Assembly (NCBI GenBank): GCA_900545495.1
Contig: UQZJ01000002.1
Coordinates: 62,001-126,000 of the forward strand
Origin: an uncultured Eubacteriales bacterium
GTDB taxonomy: Bacteria > Bacillota > Clostridia > Oscillospirales > Oscillospiraceae
Direction: 5' to 3'
Length of the DNA: 64,000 bases
In this document: positions 52,817 to 60,188 of the stretch, in pieces
Numbering within the stretch: position 1 is the stretch's first letter
Layout of the letters: each line of letters opens with the position of its first letter
Translations under genes and position numbers: made by a program
Notes under the pieces: generated by a model
The model's database searches: none
The model's input: the letters and a program-made list of their open reading frames with translations, nothing else
Told to the model about the DNA's origin: nothing

Positions 52817-53075
52817 TACTTTCGACCATTGTCTCCTTGCAAGTCAGGAGCCGGACTGCATGATACGCGCAGTCCGGCTCCTGGCAATTTATGTATGCCG
52901 AAGTATGCTCTATATGACCACCTGTTGATTTCACGGCTTCTGTATCGCGGCCAATGAGTCCATGAGCGAATGGAAGCCATCTTCTCCCAGCATGGCTGCG
53001 GCATCGAACGGGATGCCTGCAGAGGTCGTAATAGCCGGATCGCCGCCGGGCATATCCTCGCCCACTGCGGGTACG
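52817..53075. repeat. Direct repeat flanking the sigma/anti-sigma cassette, left copy
   Basis: Matches 55627-55885 at about 238 of 259 bases (my count) with no gaps. It contains a 15-bp hairpin (CAGGAGCCGGACTGC and complement, 52845-52883) that stays paired in the other copy despite changes (one pair becomes G-T), and the 3' end of the ParR-like gene. Confidence 0.9.
52931..53075 (-). pseudogene. 3' fragment of the ParR-like gene
   Basis: Encodes VGEDMPGGDPAITTSAGIPF then DAAAMLGEDGFHSLMDSL, matching the last 48 or so residues of the intact gene at 55741-56127 with a few changes and ending at the same stop. Upstream of 53075 the sequence is unrelated, so it is a truncated copy carried on the left direct repeat. 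Confidence 0.85.
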
Positions 53076-53103
53076 CACTTTCTCAAAAGGCCCTTATCGT
53101 GGG

Positions 53104-54924
53104 TTAACCTATTCTGCGCTGATTGGAATCGGAACTCTGAACTGTTTCCGAAACAGGCTCGCTCTCCTGAAGGGAACGCCACTCGATGTTCTTTTCGAGG
53201 ATGTCTCCGGATACTGCATCGACCTTGTAGGAATACGTACACTTGTCCGTGTAGAACTCCAGAATATAGCAAGGCTTGCCCTGATTGCGGCTCAGCTCCT
53301 CTCGGGTGAACACGATTTTTTGGGTAGCTTCATCCAGTCCCGCGTCCTCTAATACGATCTGCTTTGCCTTTTCCAAGCCGATAAACTCCGGAGCAAGGGG
53401 AATGATCTTATCGCAGGTCTTATCCATGATCACGCCCAGAACGGCGTCAATTTTGTAAGTCCAGCGAGCTGAGTCACTTTCAAAGACGAAGTAATAGTAG
53501 GGTGACTTGATGCCGCCGGCAACCAGCTCCTCTGTCGTGAAGACCACCTTCACATTGACCCCGGCGTCGTCCAGTGCGATTTTCTTCGCGTCCGCCAGAG
53601 GAATGAAGTGGTAAGCCTCGATGATGCTGCCGTTCTTGGCATCCACCTTGTAGGAATACTGCTTCTTCGCGGTGTAGAACTCCAGGATGTAGCAGGGCTT
53701 GCCTGAATTGCGGCTCAACTCCTCTCGGGTGAACACGATCTTTTGTGTAGCTTCATTAAGTCCGGCATCCTTCAAGGCGATCTCCTTCGCCTCCTCCAAA
53801 GAGATGAAGTCCGTTGTCACGATTTCTTTCTGTTGCTTCTCCAACACAGTGCCCAGCACCGCATCAATGCGATATGTCCATTGCGTTTTTGCATCGGCAA
53901 AGACGAGCTGGTAGTAGGGCGTTTTGATGCCGCCGCTCACAAGGGTTTCCTCGGTAAAGCTGACTTTATCCTCGCATCCGGCATCATCCAGGGCGATTTT
54001 TTTCGCTTCGGAAAGCGTGATATATTTCCCGGCGTAAATAATGCTGCCGCTCTTTGCGTCGATTTGGTAGAAATATTGATTTGTCCCGGTGTAGAACTCC
54101 AGCAGGTAGCAGGGCTTCCCCTGATTGCGGCTCAGCTCCTCTCGGGTGAACACGATCTTCTGCGTCAGTTCTTCCAGTTTGGCGTCCTTCAGTGCAATCT
54201 TCTTTGCGTCCTCCAAGGAGATGAACTTCGATACACTGACAGAAGCAATGCCGGAAGCCTCCTGAAATTTAAGAAGCTCGTCCAACGACATGCGGGCGAC
54301 CTCGTCCGTGGGCAGCCCGGTTTTGTTTGCTGCGGTGAGGATCCAGTCGGCGCGGCCAAGGGAGACATGGAATTCCTCGGCGATCTTTGCTGCTTCGGCG
54401 TTTTCCGTCAGTTCGGAGTGGAAAACCAGCGTGCCGACGGCATCGGTCTGCTCCAGGGTCTGTTGGATCTCCGCAGAGAGCGATGCCTTTAGCTCGGCGT
54501 TCGCATCAAGACGGGAATCAAAAGAGATCAGAACCGTCGCTTCGCCGTTTTCCATATATCCGCAGGCCTCGTAGGCGGCGACCGTGCGCGTTAGAGCGGT
54601 CTCGACACTCTGCTTTCCCAGCGCAACATCGCTGAGCGCATTTTCCGCATCGCTGTTCAAGCAGCGGACATTCTTAACGCTCCCGCTTTTGGCAATCGTA
54701 TATTCCACGCTGGGGTTGACATCCATTGTGAAGGTGCCGGCTGTCGCATTGCTTCGGATGGCATGTGTGGCAATGCCGGTGCAGAGAACCAGCGCAAGGC
54801 AGGCAGCCATTGTTCCAAGCTTGGCCCAGCCGGGCTTTCTTTTGGTATTTGCTTCGCTTTCCGCGTCAGCGATAAGCTCGTCATTGATCTTTCCGATCGA
54901 ACGAAGAAGAACTTCGGTTTTCAT
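53104..54924 (-). CDS. Membrane anti-sigma factor with RsgI-like and PepSY-like domains
   Basis: A 606-residue protein: cytoplasmic N-terminus (1-35), one transmembrane helix (LGTMAACLALVLCTGIATHA), then TFTMDVNPSVEYTIAKSGSV, the RsgI-type outside domain. Five PepSY-like repeats follow (from about 235), alternating two types: KIVFTREELSRNQGKPCYLL (three copies) and ETLVSGGIKTPYYQLVFADA (two copies). It overlaps the sigma gene as ATGA. It should hold that sigma factor inactive until an outside signal acts on the repeats. Confidence 0.85.
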   Translation of the reverse strand: MKTEVLLRSIGKINDELIADAESEANTKRKPGWAKLGTMAACLALVLCTGIATHAIRSNATAGTFTMDVNPSVEYTIAKSGSVKNVRCLNSDAENALSDVALGKQSVETALTRTVAAYEACGYMENGEATVLISFDSRLDANAELKASLSAEIQQTLEQTDAVGTLVFHSELTENAEAAKIAEEFHVSLGRADWILTAANKTGLPTDEVARMSLDELLKFQEASGIASVSVSKFISLEDAKKIALKDAKLEELTQKIVFTREELSRNQGKPCYLLEFYTGTNQYFYQIDAKSGSIIYAGKYITLSEAKKIALDDAGCEDKVSFTEETLVSGGIKTPYYQLVFADAKTQWTYRIDAVLGTVLEKQQKEIVTTDFISLEEAKEIALKDAGLNEATQKIVFTREELSRNSGKPCYILEFYTAKKQYSYKVDAKNGSIIEAYHFIPLADAKKIALDDAGVNVKVVFTTEELVAGGIKSPYYYFVFESDSARWTYKIDAVLGVIMDKTCDKIIPLAPEFIGLEKAKQIVLEDAGLDEATQKIVFTREELSRNQGKPCYILEFYTDKCTYSYKVDAVSGDILEKNIEWRSLQESEPVSETVQSSDSNQRRIG

Positions 54925-55481
54925 AGCATAATTCCCTCCTTTTCAAGAAATCGTCTTAGTTCGTTTCTCATACGGAAAAGCAAAGACGTCACCTTGCTCT
55001 CGCTCATTCCGTATGCGTCCGCAATATCCCGTATTGCATAGAGATGATAGTATCTGCGGACAAAAATGTTACGGTTCAGCTTGGGCTTTGCATACAGGAA
55101 GCGGTCAATGGCGGCAGCCAACTCATTTTCTTCGATGGTCTGCTCCACAGTCGTTTCCGAAGGAACGCAGGCTTCCAACTCAGACAGCGCGAGGACTACT
55201 TGTCCGTGTCCGCGTTTTTCGGCAGTATACCGCTTATAACGGTTCAGAGCGAGGTTGCGCGTGATTTTCCCTAAGTAGATCGACAAACGGCTCGGACGCT
55301 GCGGCGGGATCGAATTCCATGCGCCGAGATATGTGTCGTTGGCACATTCCTCCGCATCCTCTTTGTTACGCAGTATGTTATATGCAATCGTATGGCAGTA
55401 GTTCCCGTACTTTTCTGTGGTGGCGGTAATCGCGCTCTCGTTACGCGCCCAGTACAATTCTATGATCTCATGGTCTTTCAT
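54921..55481 (-). CDS. ECF / SigI-like sigma factor
   Basis: A 186-residue sigma factor. Region 2: YCHTIAYNILRNKEDAEECA then NDTYLGAWNSIPPQRPSRLS. Region 4: IFVRRYYHLYAIRDIADAYG then MSESKVTSLLFRMRNELR. ATG 55481 has GGGAGG six bases upstream; the open frame to 55517 lacks a site. It overlaps the anti-sigma gene, forming a cassette bounded by 259-bp direct repeats. Confidence 0.9.
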   Translation of the reverse strand: MKDHEIIELYWARNESAITATTEKYGNYCHTIAYNILRNKEDAEECANDTYLGAWNSIPPQRPSRLSIYLGKITRNLALNRYKRYTAEKRGHGQVVLALSELEACVPSETTVEQTIEENELAAAIDRFLYAKPKLNRNIFVRRYYHLYAIRDIADAYGMSESKVTSLLFRMRNELRRFLEKEGIML

Positions 55482-55626
55482 TGCGCCCTCCCTTCTTTCT
55501 GCGTAAAGGCCTTTCACTTATATAGACAACAAAAATAACCATTCATTGCGTGGACAGGAAAACTTTTCTTCAAGTTTATCATATCATGCGGGAGCGGCGA
55601 TTTCTACCGGCCTGAAAGTGCTGGCT

Positions 55627-55885
55627 TACTTTCGACCATTGTCTCCTTACAGGTCAGGAGCCAGGCTGCGTAATACGCGCAGTCTGGCTCCTGGCAATTT
55701 ATGTATGCCAAAGTATGCTCCATATGATCACCTGTCGATTTCACGGCTTCTGTATTGCAGCCAATGAGTCCATGAGCGAATGGAAACCATCTTCTCCCAG
55801 CATGGCCGCGGCATCGAACGGGATACCTTCAGAGGCCGTAATAGCCGGATCGTAGCCGGGCATATCCTCGCCCATTGCGGGTACG
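55627..55885. repeat. Direct repeat flanking the sigma/anti-sigma cassette, right copy
   Basis: Partner of 52817-53075, exactly 2810 bases away. This copy is in its natural place: the 3' end of the intact ParR-like gene and its following hairpin (55655-55693). The cassette was therefore inserted behind this gene, or the region was duplicated around it. Confidence 0.9.
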
Positions 55886-56127
55886 GGTTCCGGGTGCATA
55901 TTGGACAGTATCTCACGAACCAGTTGCTCCACTGTTTGCCGGTCTATCCTTGGCGCAGCCGCGGCCTCCGGTGTTTCCGGGCAATTCATATAGTGGGTCA
56001 CGGCGTTGACCAGGAACTGTGCCTTGCGCCGACCCTGCTCGTTCAAGATCGCGGCTACCTGCTGGTGGCTTGGGTCACCGGCATTGAATTGGACGGTAAA
56101 TCTGAAGGAATCCTTCTTTTCGCCCAT
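55741..56127 (-). CDS. ParR-like partition protein
   Basis: A 128-residue protein encoded directly after the ParM-like gene. The N-terminus SFRFTVQFNAGDPSHQQVAA then ILNEQGRRKAQFLVNAVTHY fits a ribbon-helix-helix DNA-binding domain (residues 5-50), as in ParR/StbB adaptors that join the centromere to ParM filaments. The C-terminal 80 residues look disordered with a conserved end (DGFHSLMDSLAAIQKP), the likely filament-contacting tail. ATG 56127 has AGTAGGTGA upstream; GTG 56136, overlapping the ParM stop, is possible. Its 3' end is duplicated at 52931. Confidence 0.75.
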   Translation of the reverse strand: MGEKKDSFRFTVQFNAGDPSHQQVAAILNEQGRRKAQFLVNAVTHYMNCPETPEAAAAPRIDRQTVEQLVREILSNMHPEPVPAMGEDMPGYDPAITASEGIPFDAAAMLGEDGFHSLMDSLAAIQKP

Positions 56128-56132
56128 ATGGA

Positions 56133-57056
56133 TCACCTACTCGTCTTCGTAGCCGCATACAAGAGACCGTACCCGGCAGCGTTGGCGCCAATCTCCTCCA
56201 CAAAGATGGCTGTACCGACCTTACCGGACTTTTCGATCTGTTTCCGAAGCAGCAGAGAGCCGCCGCCTACGAAAATAACCTTGCCGGTACGCAGCTCGAT
56301 CTTCCGCTCCCGCAGAGTACGGAAAAGGTCCGCCACGAAGGACTCCGCGCCGCGCTCTACCAGTGTTTGGATCTCACTGCCGTACTCTGTACTGCAGCCT
56401 GTGAGAATGGCGTCAATGTCCGTTTCCTCCAGCAGCAGATCATGGTCGGCACGAATCTTGGACAGCAATCGGTTATAGAGCGTAATGACGCCGTTTTCCA
56501 GCGAATCGCAGGAAGCCCAGTCTGCTGCGCCATAGCGCAGGGAGAGGTAATCGGCAGTAAAACCGCCTATGTCGATCACAGTGGCCTTGGCAACCGTGCC
56601 GAGCTGGAGCCGCTTGAACACCGGAGCCGTGGCTGCCAGCGCCTGCGGGAAGCAGACCGCCTCCGTGATGCAGATGGAGTATTTCCTCCCATTGAATTCA
56701 AACCCGATCACACCGCGGTTCAGGAAATACTGGGCAAAGCGTTTATACTGCGTTCCATAATGCGCAGGCGGCAGCCCAACGGCAAGCTGAATGTTCATCA
56801 GCCGATCCGGGACATACTGGCCCGCCGTGTTGATCTCGTAAGCGATGGCGAACAACGTCAGGATAAAAAATCGGTCGTCCTCTGTTTTATCCCGGGTATA
56901 GGGGATTCGCTGGTCGGAGAGCGTGTAGTATTTTCCCCGATAAAATAGAATGTTGTCACCGAAAGGGGGACGGGTATCGCTCTCTACCAGTCCGGATGTA
57001 AATACCCTACTGGCTGTTTTAATTTGTTTATTTCCGTGGTCTACGCAGACTAACAT
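56133..57056 (-). CDS. ParM/StbA-like actin-family partition ATPase
   Basis: A 307-residue actin-fold protein with phosphate-1 DHGNKQIK, phosphate-2 VIDIGGFTADYLSLR and adenosine motif VIFVGGGSLLL. These proteins form dynamic filaments that push replicated plasmids apart. ATG 57056 has AAAAAGGAG upstream and a promoter containing tandem 11-bp repeats. With the ParR-like partner it forms a segregation module, implying that the element has a replicating circular stage or plasmid ancestry. Confidence 0.87.
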   Translation of the reverse strand: MLVCVDHGNKQIKTASRVFTSGLVESDTRPPFGDNILFYRGKYYTLSDQRIPYTRDKTEDDRFFILTLFAIAYEINTAGQYVPDRLMNIQLAVGLPPAHYGTQYKRFAQYFLNRGVIGFEFNGRKYSICITEAVCFPQALAATAPVFKRLQLGTVAKATVIDIGGFTADYLSLRYGAADWASCDSLENGVITLYNRLLSKIRADHDLLLEETDIDAILTGCSTEYGSEIQTLVERGAESFVADLFRTLRERKIELRTGKVIFVGGGSLLLRKQIEKSGKVGTAIFVEEIGANAAGYGLLYAATKTSR

Positions 57057-57072
57057 AGAATCAGCTCCTTTT

Positions 57073-57117
57073 TGTGTTTATACTGTGTTTATACGACTTT
57101 AATACGCATTACTGCAA
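57073..57117 (-). promoter_or_regulatory. parMR promoter with tandem 11-bp repeats (parC-like)
   Basis: On the minus strand TTGCAG (57117-57112), 18-base spacer, TATAAA (57093-57088). Two perfect tandem repeats of GTATAAACACA (57094-57073) start at the -10. In R1-type systems ParR binds 11-bp direct repeats at the parMR promoter as centromere and autoregulator; here only two copies are seen. Confidence 0.65.
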
Positions 57118-57125
57118 CAGATAGG

Positions 57126-57160
57126 AAAAAAACAGACGTGGAAATCTCCACGTCTGTTTT
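57126..57160 (-). terminator. Terminator of the ATPase gene
   Basis: A 12-bp stem AAACAGACGTGG/CCACGTCTGTTT with loop AAATCT; on the minus strand a T run follows. It separates the ATPase gene from the parMR promoter and could work both ways. Confidence 0.85.
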
Positions 57161-57241
57161 ATACATATTTGTCAGGACTTCTTTAATTCCCTCGAAGAAT
57201 TTTGGGGCGCATTGAAGATATTGAACCGGCTGGTCGATCAG

Positions 57242-58642
57242 CTATCTTTCTCCATCGTCAATCAAAAGAAGATCGTCCCGTGTTGCGGCATGATTGCGTA
57301 GCTCATCCGAGAAGCCGGAGATGCTGAACAAGACGTACCACACTTTTCGCCGATCCCGCTCCCATGCGACATCGCAGGCCTTAGCTTCCAACGCATGAAG
57401 GACATTAAGACCAACTGGATCTTTCCAGTACTTGCATTCTCCCAGGATCAGGTTCTTGCCCTCCGGATCAAGAGCTGCAATGTCGATCTCATTCTTGGCA
57501 TCCCAATACCCACCCAGCTTGGAGAACTGGAACGGCCATGTGTTATTGACATTCAATTCCCACATCCGCTCCTGACAGATGTCCTCATATACGAAGCCAA
57601 TGTGGCTGGTAGTGAGTCCCCTGCGGATCTTATCCATCACGATACCGCTATGCCCGCTTTCGATAAAGCTCATATTGGGATAGATAAATGCGAACCAAAA
57701 CCGCAGATAGTTATCCTTGATCTTATAAAGACCGCGCTTGCTCCTTTCGGGTTTTTCCTCTGTGACAGGTACCCTTCGTTCCAGAATATCCAGATCCATC
57801 AAGGTCTTCAGGTACTTGGTCAGGTTCGTTGACTTGACCTCCAAAACAGCGGCAATCGCGGAAAGCTTGTGGTTTCCAGCTGCGATCGCCTTGATAATGG
57901 AAAAGTAACTGCCGACTTCACTGACCTCCTGCTGCAGCAGGAAATGCGGTTCATCATAGAGATAGCCGGAGCGGTTCAGTACGCATTTCTGGATAGCACG
58001 ATAGATATCGCTACTCTCCGAAAATAACTCGATATACTTGGGGACACCGCCTGTAACAGAGTATAGCTCAATGAGTTCTCTGCGGGTTTTGCCAGGGAAA
58101 AACTCATGGTAATAGGTGAACGGGATCTGCTTGAGCCGGATCTGCGCGGTTCGTCTTCCGTATAAAGGGCTGCCGTAGGCCAGTGTCTGGGACTCCATCA
58201 TGGAGATCAGGGAGCCGCAAAGAATGACCATAACAGACTGCTTCTTTAGTATTTCTTCCCATATCCGTTGGAATATGGAAGGAAATGCAGGCTCTGCCTT
58301 ACCCAGATACTGAAATTCATCCAGTACGATAACGGGCTTGCTGTCATGCTTGGCATCCATGATTGACTTGAATATCACGTCCCAGCTCTTGACATCCGCA
58401 TTACGCAGAAGATCACTATCAATGAATTCTGCCGCTTTCTCTTTGAATGCGGCTCGGTTTTGTGCTTCGGACTCTTCACTTGCAAGGAAAAACAGGGCGT
58501 TTTTATCCCGAATAAACTCGGATATCAGCGTAGTCTTTCCCACTCGCCGGCGTCCATACAGTACGACAAGTGCGCTGCCATTCCGCTCATACTCACTTTG
58601 CAGCGTCTCCATCTCCTGCTGTCGATCAACAAATTGCTTCAT
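57242..58642 (-). CDS. AAA+ ATPase with DUF234-type C-terminus
   Basis: A 466-residue protein: Walker A YGRRRVGKTTLISEF (residues 29-43), Walker B VIVLDEFQYL, then a winged-helix region (ALEVKSTNLTKYLKTLMDLD-like, 260-300) and a C-terminal part with DAKNEIDIAALDPEGKNLIL and GECKYWK, resembling a PD-(D/E)xK nuclease-like core as in DUF234 ATPases. Such proteins are common on mobile elements and of unknown role. ATG 58642 is clear. The gene is more AT-rich than its neighbours and has its own terminator, consistent with an independently acquired cargo gene. Confidence 0.82.
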   Translation of the reverse strand: MKQFVDRQQEMETLQSEYERNGSALVVLYGRRRVGKTTLISEFIRDKNALFFLASEESEAQNRAAFKEKAAEFIDSDLLRNADVKSWDVIFKSIMDAKHDSKPVIVLDEFQYLGKAEPAFPSIFQRIWEEILKKQSVMVILCGSLISMMESQTLAYGSPLYGRRTAQIRLKQIPFTYYHEFFPGKTRRELIELYSVTGGVPKYIELFSESSDIYRAIQKCVLNRSGYLYDEPHFLLQQEVSEVGSYFSIIKAIAAGNHKLSAIAAVLEVKSTNLTKYLKTLMDLDILERRVPVTEEKPERSKRGLYKIKDNYLRFWFAFIYPNMSFIESGHSGIVMDKIRRGLTTSHIGFVYEDICQERMWELNVNNTWPFQFSKLGGYWDAKNEIDIAALDPEGKNLILGECKYWKDPVGLNVLHALEAKACDVAWERDRRKVWYVLFSISGFSDELRNHAATRDDLLLIDDGER

Positions 58643-58688
58643 AAGCTCACCGCCTCCATAAAGTATTATACCGCAAATTATAATAATT

Positions 58689-59330
58689 TCAATTATAACT
58701 TTTCGGATTTTCTATAAAATCTGGCGGCAGCATGAGGGACAGCTTTTCAAGCGATATGACGAAATGATTCTCGAAGTATTCATCACGATACCATGCCTCA
58801 TAGCGGTCAATGCCATATTCTTCTTCCAGTACGTCCCTATCTGCCCAATCCTTTACGCAGCCATCCTGTTGTTCCTCCCGGACACTTTGCAGTAGGGCAA
58901 AACGTCCGGCATCGTAGTCGGCGTATAGCTCAGTGAAGCTGCTGGAATCCAGATTCGTCGTGCAGTGTGTGGTAAGCAGGTAAAGCTCGCAGGCCTTACA
59001 CTCCTTTGGGTCAGCCGAGATCACCCGAACCATCTCCGGTGCCATGATAACCATATCCAGTGTGATCTCGTCGAGCTTCTTAGGCGATTGATATAGCTCT
59101 GCGAAGCGTCGCTCCAGCTCCCGGATCTCCTTCGGAAACAAAGGCGGTTCAAAACAGCAATAGATGTCAGGCGTATCATTTTCTGTCTCTCGGTCAGATC
59201 CGTCACGGATCTCCGTGATGGTGCCATAAAGTCCACGATATTCACTTGCCTCTGCTGCCATGACAGCGGCACCGACAGTGTAGGTCATGCCATTGTATGT
59301 ATAGCGCATACCCTCTTGGTTGATGATCAT
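58689..59330 (-). CDS. Hypothetical element protein (213 residues)
   Basis: Starts MIINQEGMRYTYNGMTYTVG; acidic and soluble, with several Cys (KECKACELYLLTTHC). No family recognised. The start overlaps the stop of the preceding gene as ATGA, so it is the last gene of the leftward operon that includes the methylase-helicase. Similar proteins seem to accompany this operon in related elements (from memory). Confidence 0.6.
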   Translation of the reverse strand: MIINQEGMRYTYNGMTYTVGAAVMAAEASEYRGLYGTITEIRDGSDRETENDTPDIYCCFEPPLFPKEIRELERRFAELYQSPKKLDEITLDMVIMAPEMVRVISADPKECKACELYLLTTHCTTNLDSSSFTELYADYDAGRFALLQSVREEQQDGCVKDWADRDVLEEEYGIDRYEAWYRDEYFENHFVISLEKLSLMLPPDFIENPKSYN

Positions 59331-59893
59331 TTTATGTCCTCCTGATTATATTCCTCCCAGCCTTCCATGCAGTTGGTACGTGCGCGATCAGCATCGAAGC
59401 TCCGGCAGCGCGTATAGCCTTCTTCCGTTTTGAAGAAAAAGCACGGGGCAAGCCCATCGTCTATCTCTACTACGGACTTGGCTTTGACCTCTATGCCTAA
59501 CAGCTCCGTATCCTTCTGTGTGAGCAGCTTTAGCCAAAACTCCCGCGGGGAGAGCGTGGAAGTTCCCTCATATGCCATTGCATAGCGGCTTGCCGTGGGC
59601 AGCGGTGTGAATGCAAAGCCCTGATGCAGCACGTTGTCCAACATATACGTTTCCGGGCTGCGGTAATAGTAGATCCGCAGCGTGTTCGGCACTTTCCGCT
59701 TCGGGCACCATTCCGGTGCCCGTCTGTTCAGATCACGGCTTTTAAGATGCCTGGCCCTCTTCGGCAGGGTGCAATAGCTTTCGCCAAAGTGCATCATGAG
59801 TTCCTTTGACTTCTGGGGCGCGGGGATCGCATGGTAATACCGTTCCGGGCAATTCCGACAGGTATACTCCTGCGGGGCAGATTCTCTTTTCAT
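59327..59893 (-). CDS. Hypothetical Cys-rich element protein (188 residues)
   Basis: Reads EYTCRNCPERYYHAIPAPQK near the start with two further Cys/His clusters (ESYCTLPKRARHLKS, APEWCPKRK), suggesting a zinc site. ATG 59893 has AAGGAG nine bases upstream; the frame to 59992 would run through a hairpin. It overlaps the next gene as ATGA. Function unknown. Confidence 0.62.
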   Translation of the reverse strand: MKRESAPQEYTCRNCPERYYHAIPAPQKSKELMMHFGESYCTLPKRARHLKSRDLNRRAPEWCPKRKVPNTLRIYYYRSPETYMLDNVLHQGFAFTPLPTASRYAMAYEGTSTLSPREFWLKLLTQKDTELLGIEVKAKSVVEIDDGLAPCFFFKTEEGYTRCRSFDADRARTNCMEGWEEYNQEDIK

Positions 59894-59921
59894 GTTTATA
59901 CTCCTTATTGACTTATATTTG

Positions 59922-59948
59922 AGGCCCCGGAAATCATCCGGGGCCTCT
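59922..59948 (-). other. Hairpin within the leftward operon
   Basis: A 10-bp stem GAGGCCCCGG/CCGGGGCCTC with a 7-base loop. On the minus strand AAATATAAG follows rather than a T run, so it is probably a partial attenuator or mRNA-processing element. Confidence 0.6.
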
Positions 59949-59951
59949 GAC

Positions 59952-60173
59952 TTATGGGCGCAGTGTAAAGCGGTTTTCGCCCGTAAATGCACTTTGCAGG
60001 TGTCTTACTTCCACCTCCAGTGCCGCTATGATCTGTTCTACCTGTTCCGGCGTGTAATCGTAACACACGCGGCTTGCACAATTAGAAAGCGAATGGATAG
60101 CGTCTACGGCACGTTGTGTGCGCTGTTCAGCCACACGCACGAACCGCTCCGCCTTGGTTTCTCTTTGCCTCAA
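59952..60173 (-). CDS. Small helical protein (73 residues)
   Basis: MRQRETKAERFVRVAEQRTQ then LSNCASRVCYDYTPEQVEQI: charged and helical with two Cys. The start is TTG 60173, 9 bases after AAAGGAGG. It lies 15 bases after the methylase-helicase gene in the same operon. No family recognised. Confidence 0.62.
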   Translation of the reverse strand: MRQRETKAERFVRVAEQRTQRAVDAIHSLSNCASRVCYDYTPEQVEQIIAALEVEVRHLQSAFTGENRFTLRP

Positions 60174-60188
60174 TGCTCGATACCTCCT

